Shown here piece after piece: positions 41,349 to 52,600 of a stretch of DNA of 64,000 nucleotides. This DNA comes from JAJPKK01 sp963702755. Lineage in GTDB: Bacteria; Pseudomonadota; Alphaproteobacteria; Rhizobiales; Xanthobacteraceae. Under the pieces are notes generated by a model. That model ran no database searches. It saw only the letters and a program-made list of their open reading frames with translations, and was not told the DNA's origin. Position numbers and translations under genes: made by a program. The first letter of the stretch is position 1; each line of letters opens with the position of its first letter. Where the stretch lies: assembly GCA_963702755.1 (NCBI GenBank), contig CAVPDZ010000007.1:372001-436000 (forward strand), read 5' to 3'.

Positions 41349-44300
41349 TTAATTTCTCGGAAAGCCCGGGATGCCGTCGAACTTGTAGGCGAGGCCGGCG
41401 CGCACATCGCTGATCGGCACCTTGCTCCCAGGGTCAGCCGCGTTGGTCGCGACGTTCACAAAGCCCGGCATCGCAAGATCGGTGAAGCGGTATTCCACGC
41501 GCCCGAGGACGTAGTCATTGAAGGCGTATTCGATGCCGGCGCCGGCGGTCCATCCGTCGGCGGAACTCGCGTTGTTGGTGAAGAACGGCGCCGATCCGGT
41601 AAGGGCGTAGGCCACCGACGGATTGCCCCAGGCCCAGCCGAAGGTCCCGAACAGCAGGAAGCGATCGAACGCATAGCCAAGCCGGCCGCGGGCCGAGTTG
41701 TAGTGCTTGATGGTCGTCGAAATCGTGAAGGGGCCGGTCGGCAGCGTCCCGACCGTGCCGATCGGCGCCATCTTCTGACTGTCGCCGAATACGTTTGCGC
41801 CTTGCCAATCGGCCTCGGCGCCGAGCACGAAGTGGCCGATCTGATAGTTAGCGCCGGTGTAGACGCCGGCGAACGGGCCATTCGCGCGATAACCGTAAAG
41901 CGTTATCAGCGAGCCCGTCGCCGTATCCAGCGTGCCGCTCGACGTTTCAAATCCATAGCCGCCATCGCCGCCGACGTAGACGCCGCTCCAATTATAGGCA
42001 TAGCGGTCACTCGGCGTGCGGCGCGCGATCGACCGCGGCGACGGCGCCGGATTGACAGCTGCAAACGGTTCCGGACCAAACAGGTTGAATTTGTAGTTCA
42101 CCCCGACATCGATCTCGCTGACGGTGGTTTTCGATGTGGTCGAAACCTGCGAAAACGGCAGCTGGATATTAGACGCGCCATAGCTCGTCGAGCGATACTC
42201 GACGAACGTATTCCAATTCTGGGCAAACGCATACGCGGCACCGCCGCCCACCGTCCATCCGCTGAGGTAGCGGTTCACGGCTTCGTCGGTGCCCGCGGTT
42301 GCAAGATTGAACGTCCCGCTCAATTGGGTGCGAACGGATTGGTTGTTCGACCAGCCCCATCCCCCGGTCCCGTACAGCAGCAGATTCTCGATCGCCAATC
42401 CGAGCCGGCCGCGAACGGATTCGGTGTCGAAGACATTGCTCTGAAACGCCGCGACGCCAGAGGTGTCCGCGATGTTGATCTGCCGTTTCCCGCCGGAGGT
42501 GAGGTCGGCGGACGCACCGACGACCACGCGCGATGGCAGCATGTAGTCGAAGCCGAACTGAAGCCCGCCGCGCCATTCCGACGGGTTGACGGTGAGCGGC
42601 GCGATGCTCGCACCCGACACCATGTCGACGGTGCTGGCGCTCGACCGGGACCAGACATCATCGATGTGCGCGCCGATATAGAAGCCGGTCCAATCGTAGT
42701 GCGCAGTCGGCGCCTGATAGGCCGGAAGGGAATGGGTGAATTCGTTCGCCATCGCCGGCACGTCGAGCGTGTCGATCGGCCCCGCGAGGGTCACCCGAAA
42801 CGCGATCGGCTCGACGGGATGCAGCACGTAGTCCATCACGCCGTTCTGACAGACCGCGGCGGGAATCTTCTGGACTGGAAAGCACATCGCGAACATGGAG
42901 TCGCTCGTGATGAGCGAACCGTAGGCATAGGTGGCCTGGTCGCTTCGCGAGTTCAGCAAGTTGAGCGCATCGAGCTGAAGGCGCCAGCCGTTGTCGAAAC
43001 GATACCCCACCTGACCATTGATCGTGCTGAACGGCGGCGACTGGAAGGCACCGTCCTCGGTGAGCGGCCGCGAGCTGATGTAGCGCCAGCGCAACGCGCT
43101 AAACCAGCCTTGCCGCTCACCAAGCGTCACCCCCGCCGAGCCCACCATCCATGGCGCGTTGTAAACGAAGTTGCCGGGAGCGTTGCCGATCATGGCCTGC
43201 GGAAACCCGATCAGCGACTGGTAGGTCGCCTCTTGCGACGAATCGAAGCCGAGGAAAGCGGGCGCGCGACAGCGCCATGTTGGCATCGATGTGCAGCCAG
43301 GAGGCGAGGCGATAATCGTTGGTGAGCTCGATGCCGGTGCGCTGGCTCGGCAGACCCGCGACCGTGGTGCCGGTGTCGCCATCGAAGAACAGCTCGGAGT
43401 CCTGGTGGATGTAAAAGAAGCTGATCGAGCTATCGAGATTGGGGATGGCCTTGGTCCGCAGGCCGATTTCCCCGCCGCGCGAGCGCACCAACAACGGCGT
43501 GTTGCCCTGCGGCGTCGTCGTGCCCGGGACTTCGGTGATGACGGTGCCGCGCGCGTCGTTGCTGTGGTAGCCCATGCCGAGCCCGACGAACAGCTCGGTC
43601 TTGTAGAGCGGGCCGAGCGTCGCCGTGAACTTCGGGCTGCCGAATGCCATCTGGGAATGGCCCGAGTTCGCCGGCTGCAGCATCGAATCGACTGACGCTG
43701 CAAAAGCGTCGCCGCGCCAGCCGGTGGTCGTCTTGAACCAGTCGGTCCAATGCATCGTGTTCTGGATGTAGATGCCGACGTTGCCCTCGCCGACGTGGTC
43801 GACGAGGGTGTTCGACAGGAACAGCCGCTGATTGGTGTTGCTGAGGCTCAGCGTGATGTCGTCGTAGCGGGTCTGCACGCCGACCTCGGTCTCGGTCGGC
43901 AGACTGAACATCGTTCCCTTGAGCGTGCGCGAGACGCCGCTGCCCGCATAGATGCGACCATCGTGCTGACGGAACTGGTCGCCATTGACGGGATCGGTCG
44001 TCTCCCAACTGAAATTGTTGAACAGGTCGAGCGTGTATTTGACGAAGTAGGCGTTGGCCTTCCACAGGCCGTCGTCTTCCGATTTGGTCAGTCGGCCCGA
44101 GAGCGAAAAGCGGCTGGTGTCGCCGCCGTCGGTCGGATCAAGCTCGCCGATGAGAGGGATCTGGTTGGTCGTGACGGCGCGCAGCGGTATTTGATCGGCC
44201 GAGTTCCAATTGTTGGTGTAGGCGGCAGCAGTAAGCGACACACCGTCCGTTGCAGTGCCTTGGCTGTAGCGCACAAGTCCGCTGAATTTGCGCACGTCGT

Positions 44301-45235
44301 CAGGGGTGGTCCAGGGACCGTTGTAGGTCGTGAATTCGCCGGCATAGAGCAGCGAGCCGTCGCCGACCTTGCCCGATCCCAGTCCCAGATATCGCTGAGC
44401 GCCGAAGCTTCCGATCGTGACCGAGGCGATGTTCTTTTCGACGCTGTCGCGTAGCGAAATGTGCAGGTTGCCGGCATTGGCGAAGTCGCCGACGTCGGCG
44501 AAGAACGGGCCTTTGCGGATATCGACACCGCTGATGGTTTCCGGAATGAGCCAGTTGAGGTCCGCGTAACCTTGTCCATGGACATTGGTTGGCAGGTTGA
44601 TCGGCACGTCATCGACAAAGATCGCAAGATCGGTGCCGTGGTCGAGATTCCAGCCGCGCAGGTAATATTGGTTGGCCTTGCCTCCATCCGCATGCACGAC
44701 CGCCGTCAGTCCGGGCGCCGCTTCGACCACTTCGCCGGGCCGCGTCATGGGGCGCGCGTTGATGTCCGCGCCGGAGACTGTCATCTGGCTTGCGAGCTGC
44801 GGCGTCACCGGCGTCCCGCCGGCCACGTTGGGGGCTCCGGTTTGGTAGGGCGATGGTGTCGTGGTGGGGGCCGGCGTCGTTGCGGTCGGTGTGCGCGCGT
44901 TCGGCGTTGCGGCCGTTCTTGCCGGCGCCGGCCGCCCCGGGCCGGCGTTTGGCTTCGGCCGACTGGCTTCGACGGCGATGGGCGGTAGCGAGGTCGCCGG
45001 CTCGGAGGATGCCGGCGGCGTTTCGCCAGCGGGCGGTGCGGGAGTAGCCGGCAGGTGTTGCGGGTGGACTGCTCTCGGGTGCTGGCGTCGCCGGCGCCGT
45101 TGGAGATGCGGGTGCCTGCCCAGTCGTCTCCGCCGGGCGCCACCGTTCAAGGTCCCCCGCGCGCGCAAGATCACTGACGACGTTGACAGCAATCACCGCG
45201 AGCGCGGAGCTGCCAAGCAGAACCCCCTTACGCAC
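41349..45235 (-). CDS. TonB-dependent receptor fused to two Omp25/31-type beta-barrels (two frameshifts)
   Basis: About 1,294 aa. Signal peptide (MRKGVLLGSSALAVIAVNVV), a Pro/Ala/Thr-rich linker (about 30-150), a TonB plug (AAPGLTAVVHADGGKANQYY; FVDDVPINLPTNVHGQGY) and a 22-strand-type receptor barrel. After its last strand (PVEPIAFRVTLAG) the same open frame continues into two porin-like small barrels: HYDWTGFYIGAHID (about 42701) to GVNYKFNLFG (about 42085), and YAYNWSGVYVGGDGGYGF (about 42003) to GLAYKFDGIPGF. Frameshifts near 45050 and at TTT 43255-43257 affect only the linker and the late receptor barrel; the joins between barrels are frame-clean. Neighbouring NiCoT suggests nickel/cobalt import. 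Confidence 0.88.
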
Positions 45236-45607
45236 CTCATCCCCCGTCCGACCGGAGACGAAACGGCTTTCCGTCCCGGCGCCTTCCCCAGTCGCCTAGC
45301 CAGCTCCCCGGTAGTTGGGCGACGCAAAAAACTTAACAGAAAAGAAAAGGCCGGCGAAAGCAAAAAAGTTCCGAAAAAGTGTGTCACCGCGAGGCTCACA
45401 TATACCCCCCTATACTATTATCGAGATCAAAAGAGCATTCTCGGATCATTTTGTGCAAATCTACCCATGTCGATTTTTCCTGCCAGCACGGCAAGAGCGT
45501 TTTTAATTTGACTCATTCGGCCGTAGCGCCACGATAGCGGTCTCTGGGCGGGGGCCTCAGCGCACTCAACCTCGGCACGTCATCGCCGATAACCGCGGGC
45601 GCTTTCC
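45236..45607. other. Divergent intergenic region of the metal-uptake-like locus
   Basis: 372 bases between the receptor gene (reverse) and the cytochrome c gene (forward). The middle, about 45320-45520, is markedly AT-rich compared with the window and contains the operator-like sequence at 45399-45420. It should carry both promoters. I saw no cobalamin riboswitch or NikR-type palindrome. Confidence 0.6.
45399..45420. promoter_or_regulatory. RcnR/FrmR/DmeR-type operator-like site
   Basis: CATATACCCCCCTATACTATTA: a run of six C flanked by AT-rich TATA half-sites (reverse: TAGTATAGGGGGGTATAT). This is the known operator form of the CsoR/RcnR/FrmR repressors, whose DmeR and RcnR members respond to nickel and cobalt. 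It lies about 165 bases from the receptor start and about 190 from the cytochrome start, fitting control of both. The repressor gene is not in the window. Confidence 0.65.
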
Positions 45608-46132
45608 ATGGGGGGAATGTCTTCTAGTGTTGTGGTTGGCCAATTGCGTTTGTTCTTTCTGGCCGCAGCGATTGCGACCGCAGGGTCGATCCTCATGAGT
45701 GCACCCATCCGCGGTCAGGAGCAGACTGTTGCGACGCCGGCCGATACGATCATGGCGCGCAAAACGGTCATGGATACGCTGAGCGACAAGATGGACGCGA
45801 TCGAGCTGATGATCTCGTCCAACAAAATCGATCTCAAGACCGGACAGGACAGCGCCAATGACATCTCGGTTTATCTGATGGCGTTTCCGCTGCTGTTTCC
45901 CGCGGCGACCAATCAGTGGAAGCCGAATGTCACGCACGATCCGATCGCCGATACGTTCTCATCGCCCGACGTATGGACCAAGTTCGCCGACTTCTATCGG
46001 CAGGGGACGGCTGCGTCGAAGGCAGCCTTCACCGCGAGCCGCGCCCAAAATGATTCCGATTTCAAAGCCGCGATCATGCAGTTGCGTACAGACTGCAACG
46101 CTTGCCACGCGGCCTATTTGAAGACCGACTAA
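45608..46132 (+). CDS. Cytochrome c'-type periplasmic heme protein
   Basis: 174 aa. A signal segment (LRLFFLAAAIATAGSILMSA) is followed by a mostly helical domain, ending in the heme site CNACHAAYLKTD, the C-terminal CxxCH position of the cytochrome c'/c556 four-helix bundle. It could pass electrons in the periplasm or bind small ligands. It is the first gene downstream of the operator-like site, 48 bases ahead of the NiCoT gene. ATG 45617 is an alternative start. Confidence 0.82.
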   Translation: MGGMSSSVVVGQLRLFFLAAAIATAGSILMSAPIRGQEQTVATPADTIMARKTVMDTLSDKMDAIELMISSNKIDLKTGQDSANDISVYLMAFPLLFPAATNQWKPNVTHDPIADTFSSPDVWTKFADFYRQGTAASKAAFTASRAQNDSDFKAAIMQLRTDCNACHAAYLKTD

Positions 46133-46180
46133 GTCGAACTGATCAAGCGATCCCAGAGAGGGATCGTCAGGGGGCTTACA

Positions 46181-47270
46181 ATGCGATTTCCCTTGCCATT
46201 GCAGCGCTGGCGTGGCGCCGCCACCGCTCAGGCTCGCATCGGCCTGATCTGCATCTTGATTGTCATCGCCAACGCGGCCTCTTGGTTTTGGGCCTGGACC
46301 TTGTTTTCAGGAACGCCGGCGCTCTTCAGCGCCGCAGTGCTTGCCTACATCCTGGGACTGAGACACGCGGTCGATGCCGATCACATCGCGGCGATCGATA
46401 ACGTCGTCAGGCGGCTGGTCCAGACCGGCCAAAAGCCCGACGCAACCGGCTTCTTCTTTTCGCTCGGCCACTCGCTCGTCGTCTTGGTGGCGGTCATTTT
46501 GATCGCGGCCTCGGCAAACGCGCTTGACGACCGGTTCGAGAGTATCCGCGCGGTGGCCGGCGTCGTCGGGAAAAGCAATCGCGGCACTGCTTCTCCTTAC
46601 CATTGGCTGCGCCAACCTCGCTGTGCTCGGCCGCCTGTGGAAGGCGATGTTGGGTGCGTCCGAATCCGAATTCAACGCCGATGCCGTGAATCTGCTCGGC
46701 CCGCCTCACGGTGTGCTCGCCCGCATCTGCGCGCCGCTGTTCCGCGCCATCTCGCGGTCCTGGCACATGGTCCCGCTGGGCATCCTGTTCGGCTTGAGCT
46801 TCGAGACCGCGTCGGAAGTGGGATTGCTCGGGTTGTCCGCCGGCGAAGCCGGGCGCGATCACGCGATGTGGTCGATCCTGGTGTTTCCGGCGCTGTTCGC
46901 GGCCGCCATGACACTGATCGACACCGCTGATGGCGTGCTGATGGTGCGCGCCTATGGTTGGGCACTGGTGAATGGCCAGCGCAAGCTTTGGTATAATTTC
47001 GCGATGACCTTTTCGTCAGTCGCGGTTGCGCTGTTCATCGCCACGGTGCAAATCGTGAATTTGCTGGTCGAGAGGCTCGTGCTGCACGGTCCGATGTGGG
47101 AAGCGATCGCAGAGTTCGCGAACGACCTCACCGCATTTGGTTTCGTTATCATCGGCATATTCATGGGCACATGGCTGGTGTCGATGGCGCTTTATCGCTG
47201 GCAGCGGCGAGGTTTGATCATCGCTCCGCAGCCAAGCGTGGAAGAGGTCGAACTCCGAGTTCCGCGGTAG
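46181..47270 (+). CDS. NiCoT-family nickel/cobalt transporter (frameshifted)
   Basis: About 362 aa with eight membrane segments. Helix II has the NiCoT signature RHAVDADHIAAIDNVVRRL (HX4DH); other family marks are FFFSLGHSLVVL, LGILFGLSFETASEVGLLGL and LFAAAMTLIDTADGVLM. These proteins (HoxN, NixA, NhlF) import Ni2+ or Co2+ with high affinity. A run GGGAAAA at 46568-46574 has one extra base, separating AGVVGK from AIAALLLLTIG. AGGGGG precedes ATG 46181. Confidence 0.92.
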
Positions 47271-47277
47271 CGCGCGC

Positions 47278-48954
47278 ATGCAGATGATTGCACGCGTCCG
47301 AGGGAGCCGTTGGAAGGCGATCGTCTGGCGGGGTTTGATCGTCACGCATCGCTATTGCGGCATCGCCATCGGATTGTTGATGGTGATGTGGTTCATCTCC
47401 GGCATCGTGATGATGTACGTGCCTTACCCGCGCGTCGCCGAGGACGAGCGGGTGCGTACTCTCATGCCGGTGTCATGGGAGGCATGCTGTCACTTCGGCC
47501 AAGACCTGCTCGCGGACGAAGACCGGGTGCTTCGCGCCGAGGTCGAAAACCTTGCCGGTGATCCGATCGTCAGGCTGCGACGCAGCGGCAAGCGAGATAC
47601 CGCGCTTGATCTTGCACACGGCGCATTCATTCGCATCGACGACGACAGGGCGCGCGCAATCGTCATCGAAGCTGCGCCACGCATCATAGGAGAGGCAACC
47701 AATCCAATCTCAATGCAGAAAGTCGAGGTCGATCAGTGGACGATTGGACGCCTGTTCCGCGACCGGCCGCTGTTTCGGTTTGCCTTCGATGATCCGCACG
47801 CGACCAACATCTATGTATCGGGAACGACCGGGCGGGTCGCCCATTGGACGACGGCACGGCAACGTTTCTGGAACTGGCTCGGCACGATCCCGCACTGGCT
47901 CTATTTCCTTGATCTCCGCACCAACGCTGCGCTGTGGAGCGAGATCGTGATCTGGACCTCGCTGCTCGGCACCTTTCTGACCGCGGTCGGGCTTTACATC
48001 GGAATTGCCCAGTGGAGGAGCGGCCAGGCACGGAGCTTCTCGCCTTATCGCGGGTGGTTCTACTGGCATCACCTGGCCGGACTCGTCTTTGGCGTGGTGA
48101 CGCTCACCTGGGTCGGGAGCGGTCTCGTATCGATGAACCCATGGGGTTTTCTTGAAGGCCAAGGCGGCGGCGATGAGCAAGCCCGCGTTCAGGGGGCGCC
48201 ATTGTCCTGGCGAGAAATACGACAGTCGATCGAGGCCCTTCGCGAACGAAAGGAATCCGCGGGCGTATTGAGCCTTGTTTCATCGCCTCTGGGCGGAAAC
48301 CTTTATTGGCTAGCGACGCAGCCCGATGGGCGAGTGGTCCGCCTCGATGCTGCGGGCAATGTCAGTCCGCTCGGCGAAGCCGGTCTTGCCGAGGTGGCGC
48401 GCCGCATTGCGGGTGCGGTCCCGATCGCAGAACAAGCCATCGTCAATGAAGAGGACGCTTATTATGTACGGCGTCGGGAACGGTTTGCCTTGCCGGCCTA
48501 TCGCATCATTCTCGGTGACGATGAGCGCACGCGGTATTATCTCGACCCAACCAGCGGCGAGGTTTTGGAATACGTCGATGGGAGTAGACGATGGTATCGA
48601 TGGTTATTCGGTGGACTGCACCGGATCGATTTTATGGCCTGGATGCGAGCGCGTCCGACCTGGGATATTCTGGTTCTCATTCTGATGCTGGGCGGCCTCG
48701 TCTTAAGCGGCACCGGGCTGTATCTCGCAGTGCGACGCGTGCGAAATGATCTCCGTTCGGCGTTGCGCCTGATCACCAATCCCAAACGTACAGCCGCCGC
48801 GCGTGACGTGAGTGACGTGAAGTATCGCGACTGCTGCGCGGACGCTGCATACTCGCCTTTTACGCAGCAGCCGAAACTCCGTTGTTATTTGTACATCTTC
48901 GGCGACTTGCGCGCATTCTCGTCAATCGAAAGGCACGTCAGCAGGTTTATGTAA
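47278..48954 (+). CDS. PepSY-associated membrane protein
   Basis: 558 aa. Four membrane segments (GIAIGLLMVMWFISGIVMMY; WTSLLGTFLTAVGLYIGI; HHLAGLVFGVVTLTWVGSGL; ILVLILMLGGLVLSGTGLYL) flank periplasmic PepSY-type domains, the plan of the PepSY_TM proteins that accompany TonB receptors in siderophore and metal uptake. It starts 7 bases after the NiCoT stop. Its last 60 residues look less conserved and its 3' end overlaps the convergent gene by 70 bases, so a late frameshift is possible. Confidence 0.82.
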   Translation: MQMIARVRGSRWKAIVWRGLIVTHRYCGIAIGLLMVMWFISGIVMMYVPYPRVAEDERVRTLMPVSWEACCHFGQDLLADEDRVLRAEVENLAGDPIVRLRRSGKRDTALDLAHGAFIRIDDDRARAIVIEAAPRIIGEATNPISMQKVEVDQWTIGRLFRDRPLFRFAFDDPHATNIYVSGTTGRVAHWTTARQRFWNWLGTIPHWLYFLDLRTNAALWSEIVIWTSLLGTFLTAVGLYIGIAQWRSGQARSFSPYRGWFYWHHLAGLVFGVVTLTWVGSGLVSMNPWGFLEGQGGGDEQARVQGAPLSWREIRQSIEALRERKESAGVLSLVSSPLGGNLYWLATQPDGRVVRLDAAGNVSPLGEAGLAEVARRIAGAVPIAEQAIVNEEDAYYVRRRERFALPAYRIILGDDERTRYYLDPTSGEVLEYVDGSRRWYRWLFGGLHRIDFMAWMRARPTWDILVLILMLGGLVLSGTGLYLAVRRVRNDLRSALRLITNPKRTAAARDVSDVKYRDCCADAAYSPFTQQPKLRCYLYIFGDLRAFSSIERHVSRFM

Positions 48955-49211
48955 CTCGGGCTTTTATCCAACTTGGTTTCCCAGAAGCAGTCGGCTTTGA
49001 CTTGTCGTGAATATTTCGACCATTCGTCTCCGAGCATCTTCCGAGCAAGTCGCTCGTTCTCCATGCACTGTTTTATGTTGTCCGCTGATGGGTCAGTTTG
49101 ATTGCGGCAGGTCGGCGCGAAGTTGAGGTTCGGAATGCGGTCGGCAGCAGCAACGAGGACCTGCGAGCTCAACAGGGCCATTGGCAGGGCCATCGGGATC
49201 GAGAACGGCAT
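48885..49211 (-). CDS. Small secreted Cys-containing protein of unknown function
   Basis: 108 aa. A hydrophobic leader (MPFSIPMALPMALLSSQVLV) is followed by a short mature domain with four Cys (FAPTCRNQT; IKQCMENERLARKML; VKADCFWETKL; NLLTCLSIDE), which suggests two disulfides in the periplasm. I do not recognise the family, though similar short proteins occur in Bradyrhizobium. The 3' end overlaps the PepSY gene. Confidence 0.6.
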   Translation of the reverse strand: MPFSIPMALPMALLSSQVLVAAADRIPNLNFAPTCRNQTDPSADNIKQCMENERLARKMLGDEWSKYSRQVKADCFWETKLDKSPSYINLLTCLSIDENARKSPKMYK

Positions 49212-49217
49212 GATCAC

Positions 49218-49690
49218 ATCTCCGCGTTCACCTTCTGCGATCGCCGATGTTCGCAGAAGACCGATACGGTTTCGGCGATCCCACCCATCTCGCCCTTGCG
49301 GCCGCCGCCCAGGGACTCTCCCCGAACAGGTTGCGTGCGATCGGCGATTCGATCGGCCGCACGGTTAAGTTTCGTTAACTTACGCGACCTCGGCAAAAGA
49401 GACGAGGCTGCGTTTATGAGACGCCACAAAGCCCTGTGACGGAGGTCTAAGCTATCCAAACGGCCGCGGTTCCGACAGCGTCAAAAATTTCCATTAAGTC
49501 AAAATTTTCCATCGGGATGAACAGCGAATTGAAAATACATGGGTTTTTATTCCGCACGCTTAACTGCTCTTTAGACTTACCGTTCTAAGGTTGCATATGC
49601 GTGCCGTAGATCAGATGGCGCGGCGGTGGGAGCGTTTGACCCGTGTTTGTCAGGGGCGCGCAAGCGGCGGTCCGAGTTGTTCGGAAAAAG
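49218..49690. other. Intergenic region upstream of the large TPR gene
   Basis: About 470 bases without a supported gene. The part 49440-49600 is AT-rich and probably holds the promoter of the downstream gene. TTAA-N6-TTAA occurs at 49365-49378, one base short of the CtrA spacing; I do not call it a site. Confidence 0.45.
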
Positions 49691-52600
49691 ATGGCGGCGG
49701 TCGCGGGCGGCGCGGGTCGTCGGCTCGCCATACAGGCGGCACTGGCGGCGACGCTGCTTTGCGCCGGCGCCATTGGGGCGCAGGCGCAACGCGTTTCGGC
49801 GGAAATCTCGGTCGACACGAGCGGCGGCTACGCCCGTATCGTCTATCGCTTCGACGGCGACGTCGAATCCACCGTTCGCTTGGCGAACGGCATCCTGCTC
49901 GTCAGCTTCAGCGTACCCGTCGAATTGTCGACCGAACGATTAAATCCTGCGGCCTCCGGCTATGTGAGCGCGGCGCGCCGTGATCCGGACGGCAGAGGCT
50001 TGCGCATTGCGCTGACGCAGCGGGTCACCCTGCATTCCATGCAGGCGAACGACCGATTGTTCGTCGACCTCCTGCCCGAGACGTGGAAGGGGCCGCCGCC
50101 ACCATTACCGCAGGACGTGGTGGAGGAGCTGGCGCGTCGCGTCAAAGAGGCGGAGCGGCGACAGCGCCAAATCCGGATGCTGGCGCAGCAAAAGCAGATG
50201 GTCGAGACGCGCGTGCGCGTCGCCTATCAGCCAAATTTCACCCGCTATGTCTTCGATCTGCCGGACCTCGTGACGGTGGTCGCCGAGCGCAACGGCGACA
50301 AGCTGAACCTCCAGCTGGACGCTCCCCTCAAGTTCGATCTCGCCGAGGCCAAGGCGTCGCTGCCGCCCGTGATCGAGCACATCGACGCCGCCATCGGCGA
50401 GCAGCAGACAACCGTCAAATTCACGTTCCTCGGCAAGGTCGACATCCGGACCTTCCGCGAGGACAGCAGCTACGTGGTCGACGTCGCCGCGGTCGCCACA
50501 CCCTACAAGCGTGGCGCTGGGGGAGACGTTCGCGGCGGCGGAGAGCAAGCGGACATCCCGAAGGGGCCGCCCGGGAAATTGGAAGCGCCGCAAACCCTGC
50601 CGGCGCGCGGCGTGGAGCCGCAGACCAACGCGCGAAGGGGCGAAGGCGAGGCCACTAAGCCGGCTCCGGAGGCTGCGCCTGCATCGCCGCGCGCCGCGTT
50701 GGAGCCAGGCGTTGCGCCGCCGGAAATGCAATTCGATCCGGCAAGGGAGATCGCGGCCGCCAACCGGGCATTCGGTTCGCCCCCCGTTGGGTCGTCGCCG
50801 ACTGCGCCCCTGAGAACCGATGCGATCCCGTCACTACCATGGCCCCGCACGGCGGAATTGCCGGCTGCTGCTCCGCCGGCGGATGTTACCGACCCCGATC
50901 TAGACACCAAGTCCACGCCCAAGGCCAACGCCACGATCAAGCCGGGGACGATGCCGAACGCCCAGGTCGAGCAACCACCGCTTGCCGAGGAGGCGATGCG
51001 CGAGACGACGCCTGCAGAACAGGCGCACGTGGCCGCAGCTCAACCGACCGATGCAGCCCCCTCCACTCCCCCCGGGTCCGTCACCAACGAACAGCGCGAC
51101 CCGGACAAGCTCATCAAGGCCGGTCTTGAGCGTCAGAGTGGTAACCTCAAGCTGGTGTTTCCGTTTTCGCAAGCGACTGCGGGGGCGGTTTTTCGGCGCG
51201 CCGACACACTATGGATCGTATTCGACTCAGCCGCCCCAATCGACGTGGAAGCTTTGCAGTCGGACACGAGCGGCACCATCGGCACAGTGACTGTCGCGCA
51301 CGAGGCCGACTGTCAGGTCGTGCGCATCCGGCTGGAGCGCCCACGCCTCACCTCCCTCAGCACTGTTGAAAACAACTGGGTCATTGCGATCGGCGACACG
51401 GTGCTTGATCCGCCCCAACCGCTCACCATTACGCGCAACGCCGGCGGCGCGATGCGCCAGACCGCGACGGTGCTGTTCGAGCGGCCGCACGCGCTCCATC
51501 GCATCACCGATCCCGAAACCGGCGGCGCAGCTGTCGGTCATCACCGGGTTCGTTCCCGCGCGCGGCCTTCTCAAGGAACAGGATTTCGTCGAATTTCGCG
51601 TGCCGGCGACGGCACACGGCGTCGCTGTCGAGCCGCTCGCCGATGACCTCGACGTCGAAATCGCCAGCGACAAGATCATGATTTCGCGGCCTGCCGGTCT
51701 CGTGCTCTCATCCGTGGGGCAAGCCGTGCACCGTGGCTATCGTCCGATGGTGCTCGATGCCCAGACCTGGGGCTTCGACCGCGAAGCCGATTTCAATGAC
51801 CGGCAGAACACGTTGATCACGGCCGCTGCGTCCGCGCCCGAAAACAAGCGCCTGCCGCTCCGGTTCGAGTTGGCGCGGTTCTATCTCGCGCGCCAGATGT
51901 ACGCCGAGGCCAAGGGCGTGCTCGGCGTGGCGCTCGCCGAGGACCACCCGACGAGCGAGGACTCGACCGGCCTCGTCATGCGTGCCATCGCCAACATCAT
52001 GATGGATCGCGTCGATGACGGTCTTGCCGATCTCGCGAGCCCCCTCGTCGGCAACAGCAATGACGCTCCGCTTTGGCGCGCAATTGGTTATGCCAAGCAG
52101 TCCAAATGGGCTGAGGCCGCCGATAACTTCAAGAAGATGGAAACAGCGATCACGACATTGCCGGTCGAGTTTCAGCGCCAAGTGATGCTGCAGGTCGTAC
52201 GTGCGGCGATCGAGACGCGTGATTTCGCCTATGCAGCCCAACAGCTCAACGAGTTCGATACGCTTGGCGTGCCTGCAGATCTTGCGCCGCGCATTGCCGT
52301 GCTGCAGGGCAGGCTCGCCGAGGGCCTGGGTCACAGCGAGGATGCGATCGCCGCCTATCGGACCGCCGCCGAATCGGGAGACCGCGCATCGTCAGCGCGC
52401 GGCAGATTGCACGAAATCGCTTTGCGGTTTCGGATCGGCGACATGAAGCGGCCGGCGGCGATCGACGAACTCGAGACCCTGACCACCTCCTGGCGTGGGG
52501 ATGAAACCGAGATCGAGGCGCTGCAACTCCTCGCACACCTCTACACCGAGGAGGGCCGCTATCGTGACGCGTTCCAGGTCATGCGGATCGCATTTGCGAC

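Noticed and set aside
41193..43325. A 710-codon forward frame opposite the receptor and barrels
   Set aside because: It is the antisense of a well-supported gene in GC-rich DNA. The product is Arg/Gly-rich without motifs or membrane segments.
45236..45607. Cobalamin riboswitch upstream of the receptor or NiCoT
   Set aside because: I could not find the conserved B12-box or the expected stem series in the region; the C-run operator explains the regulation better.
49365..49378. CtrA site TTAA-N6-TTAA
   Set aside because: The spacing is one base short of TTAA-N7-TTAA and no further CtrA feature is near. An indel could hide a real site, but there is no evidence.
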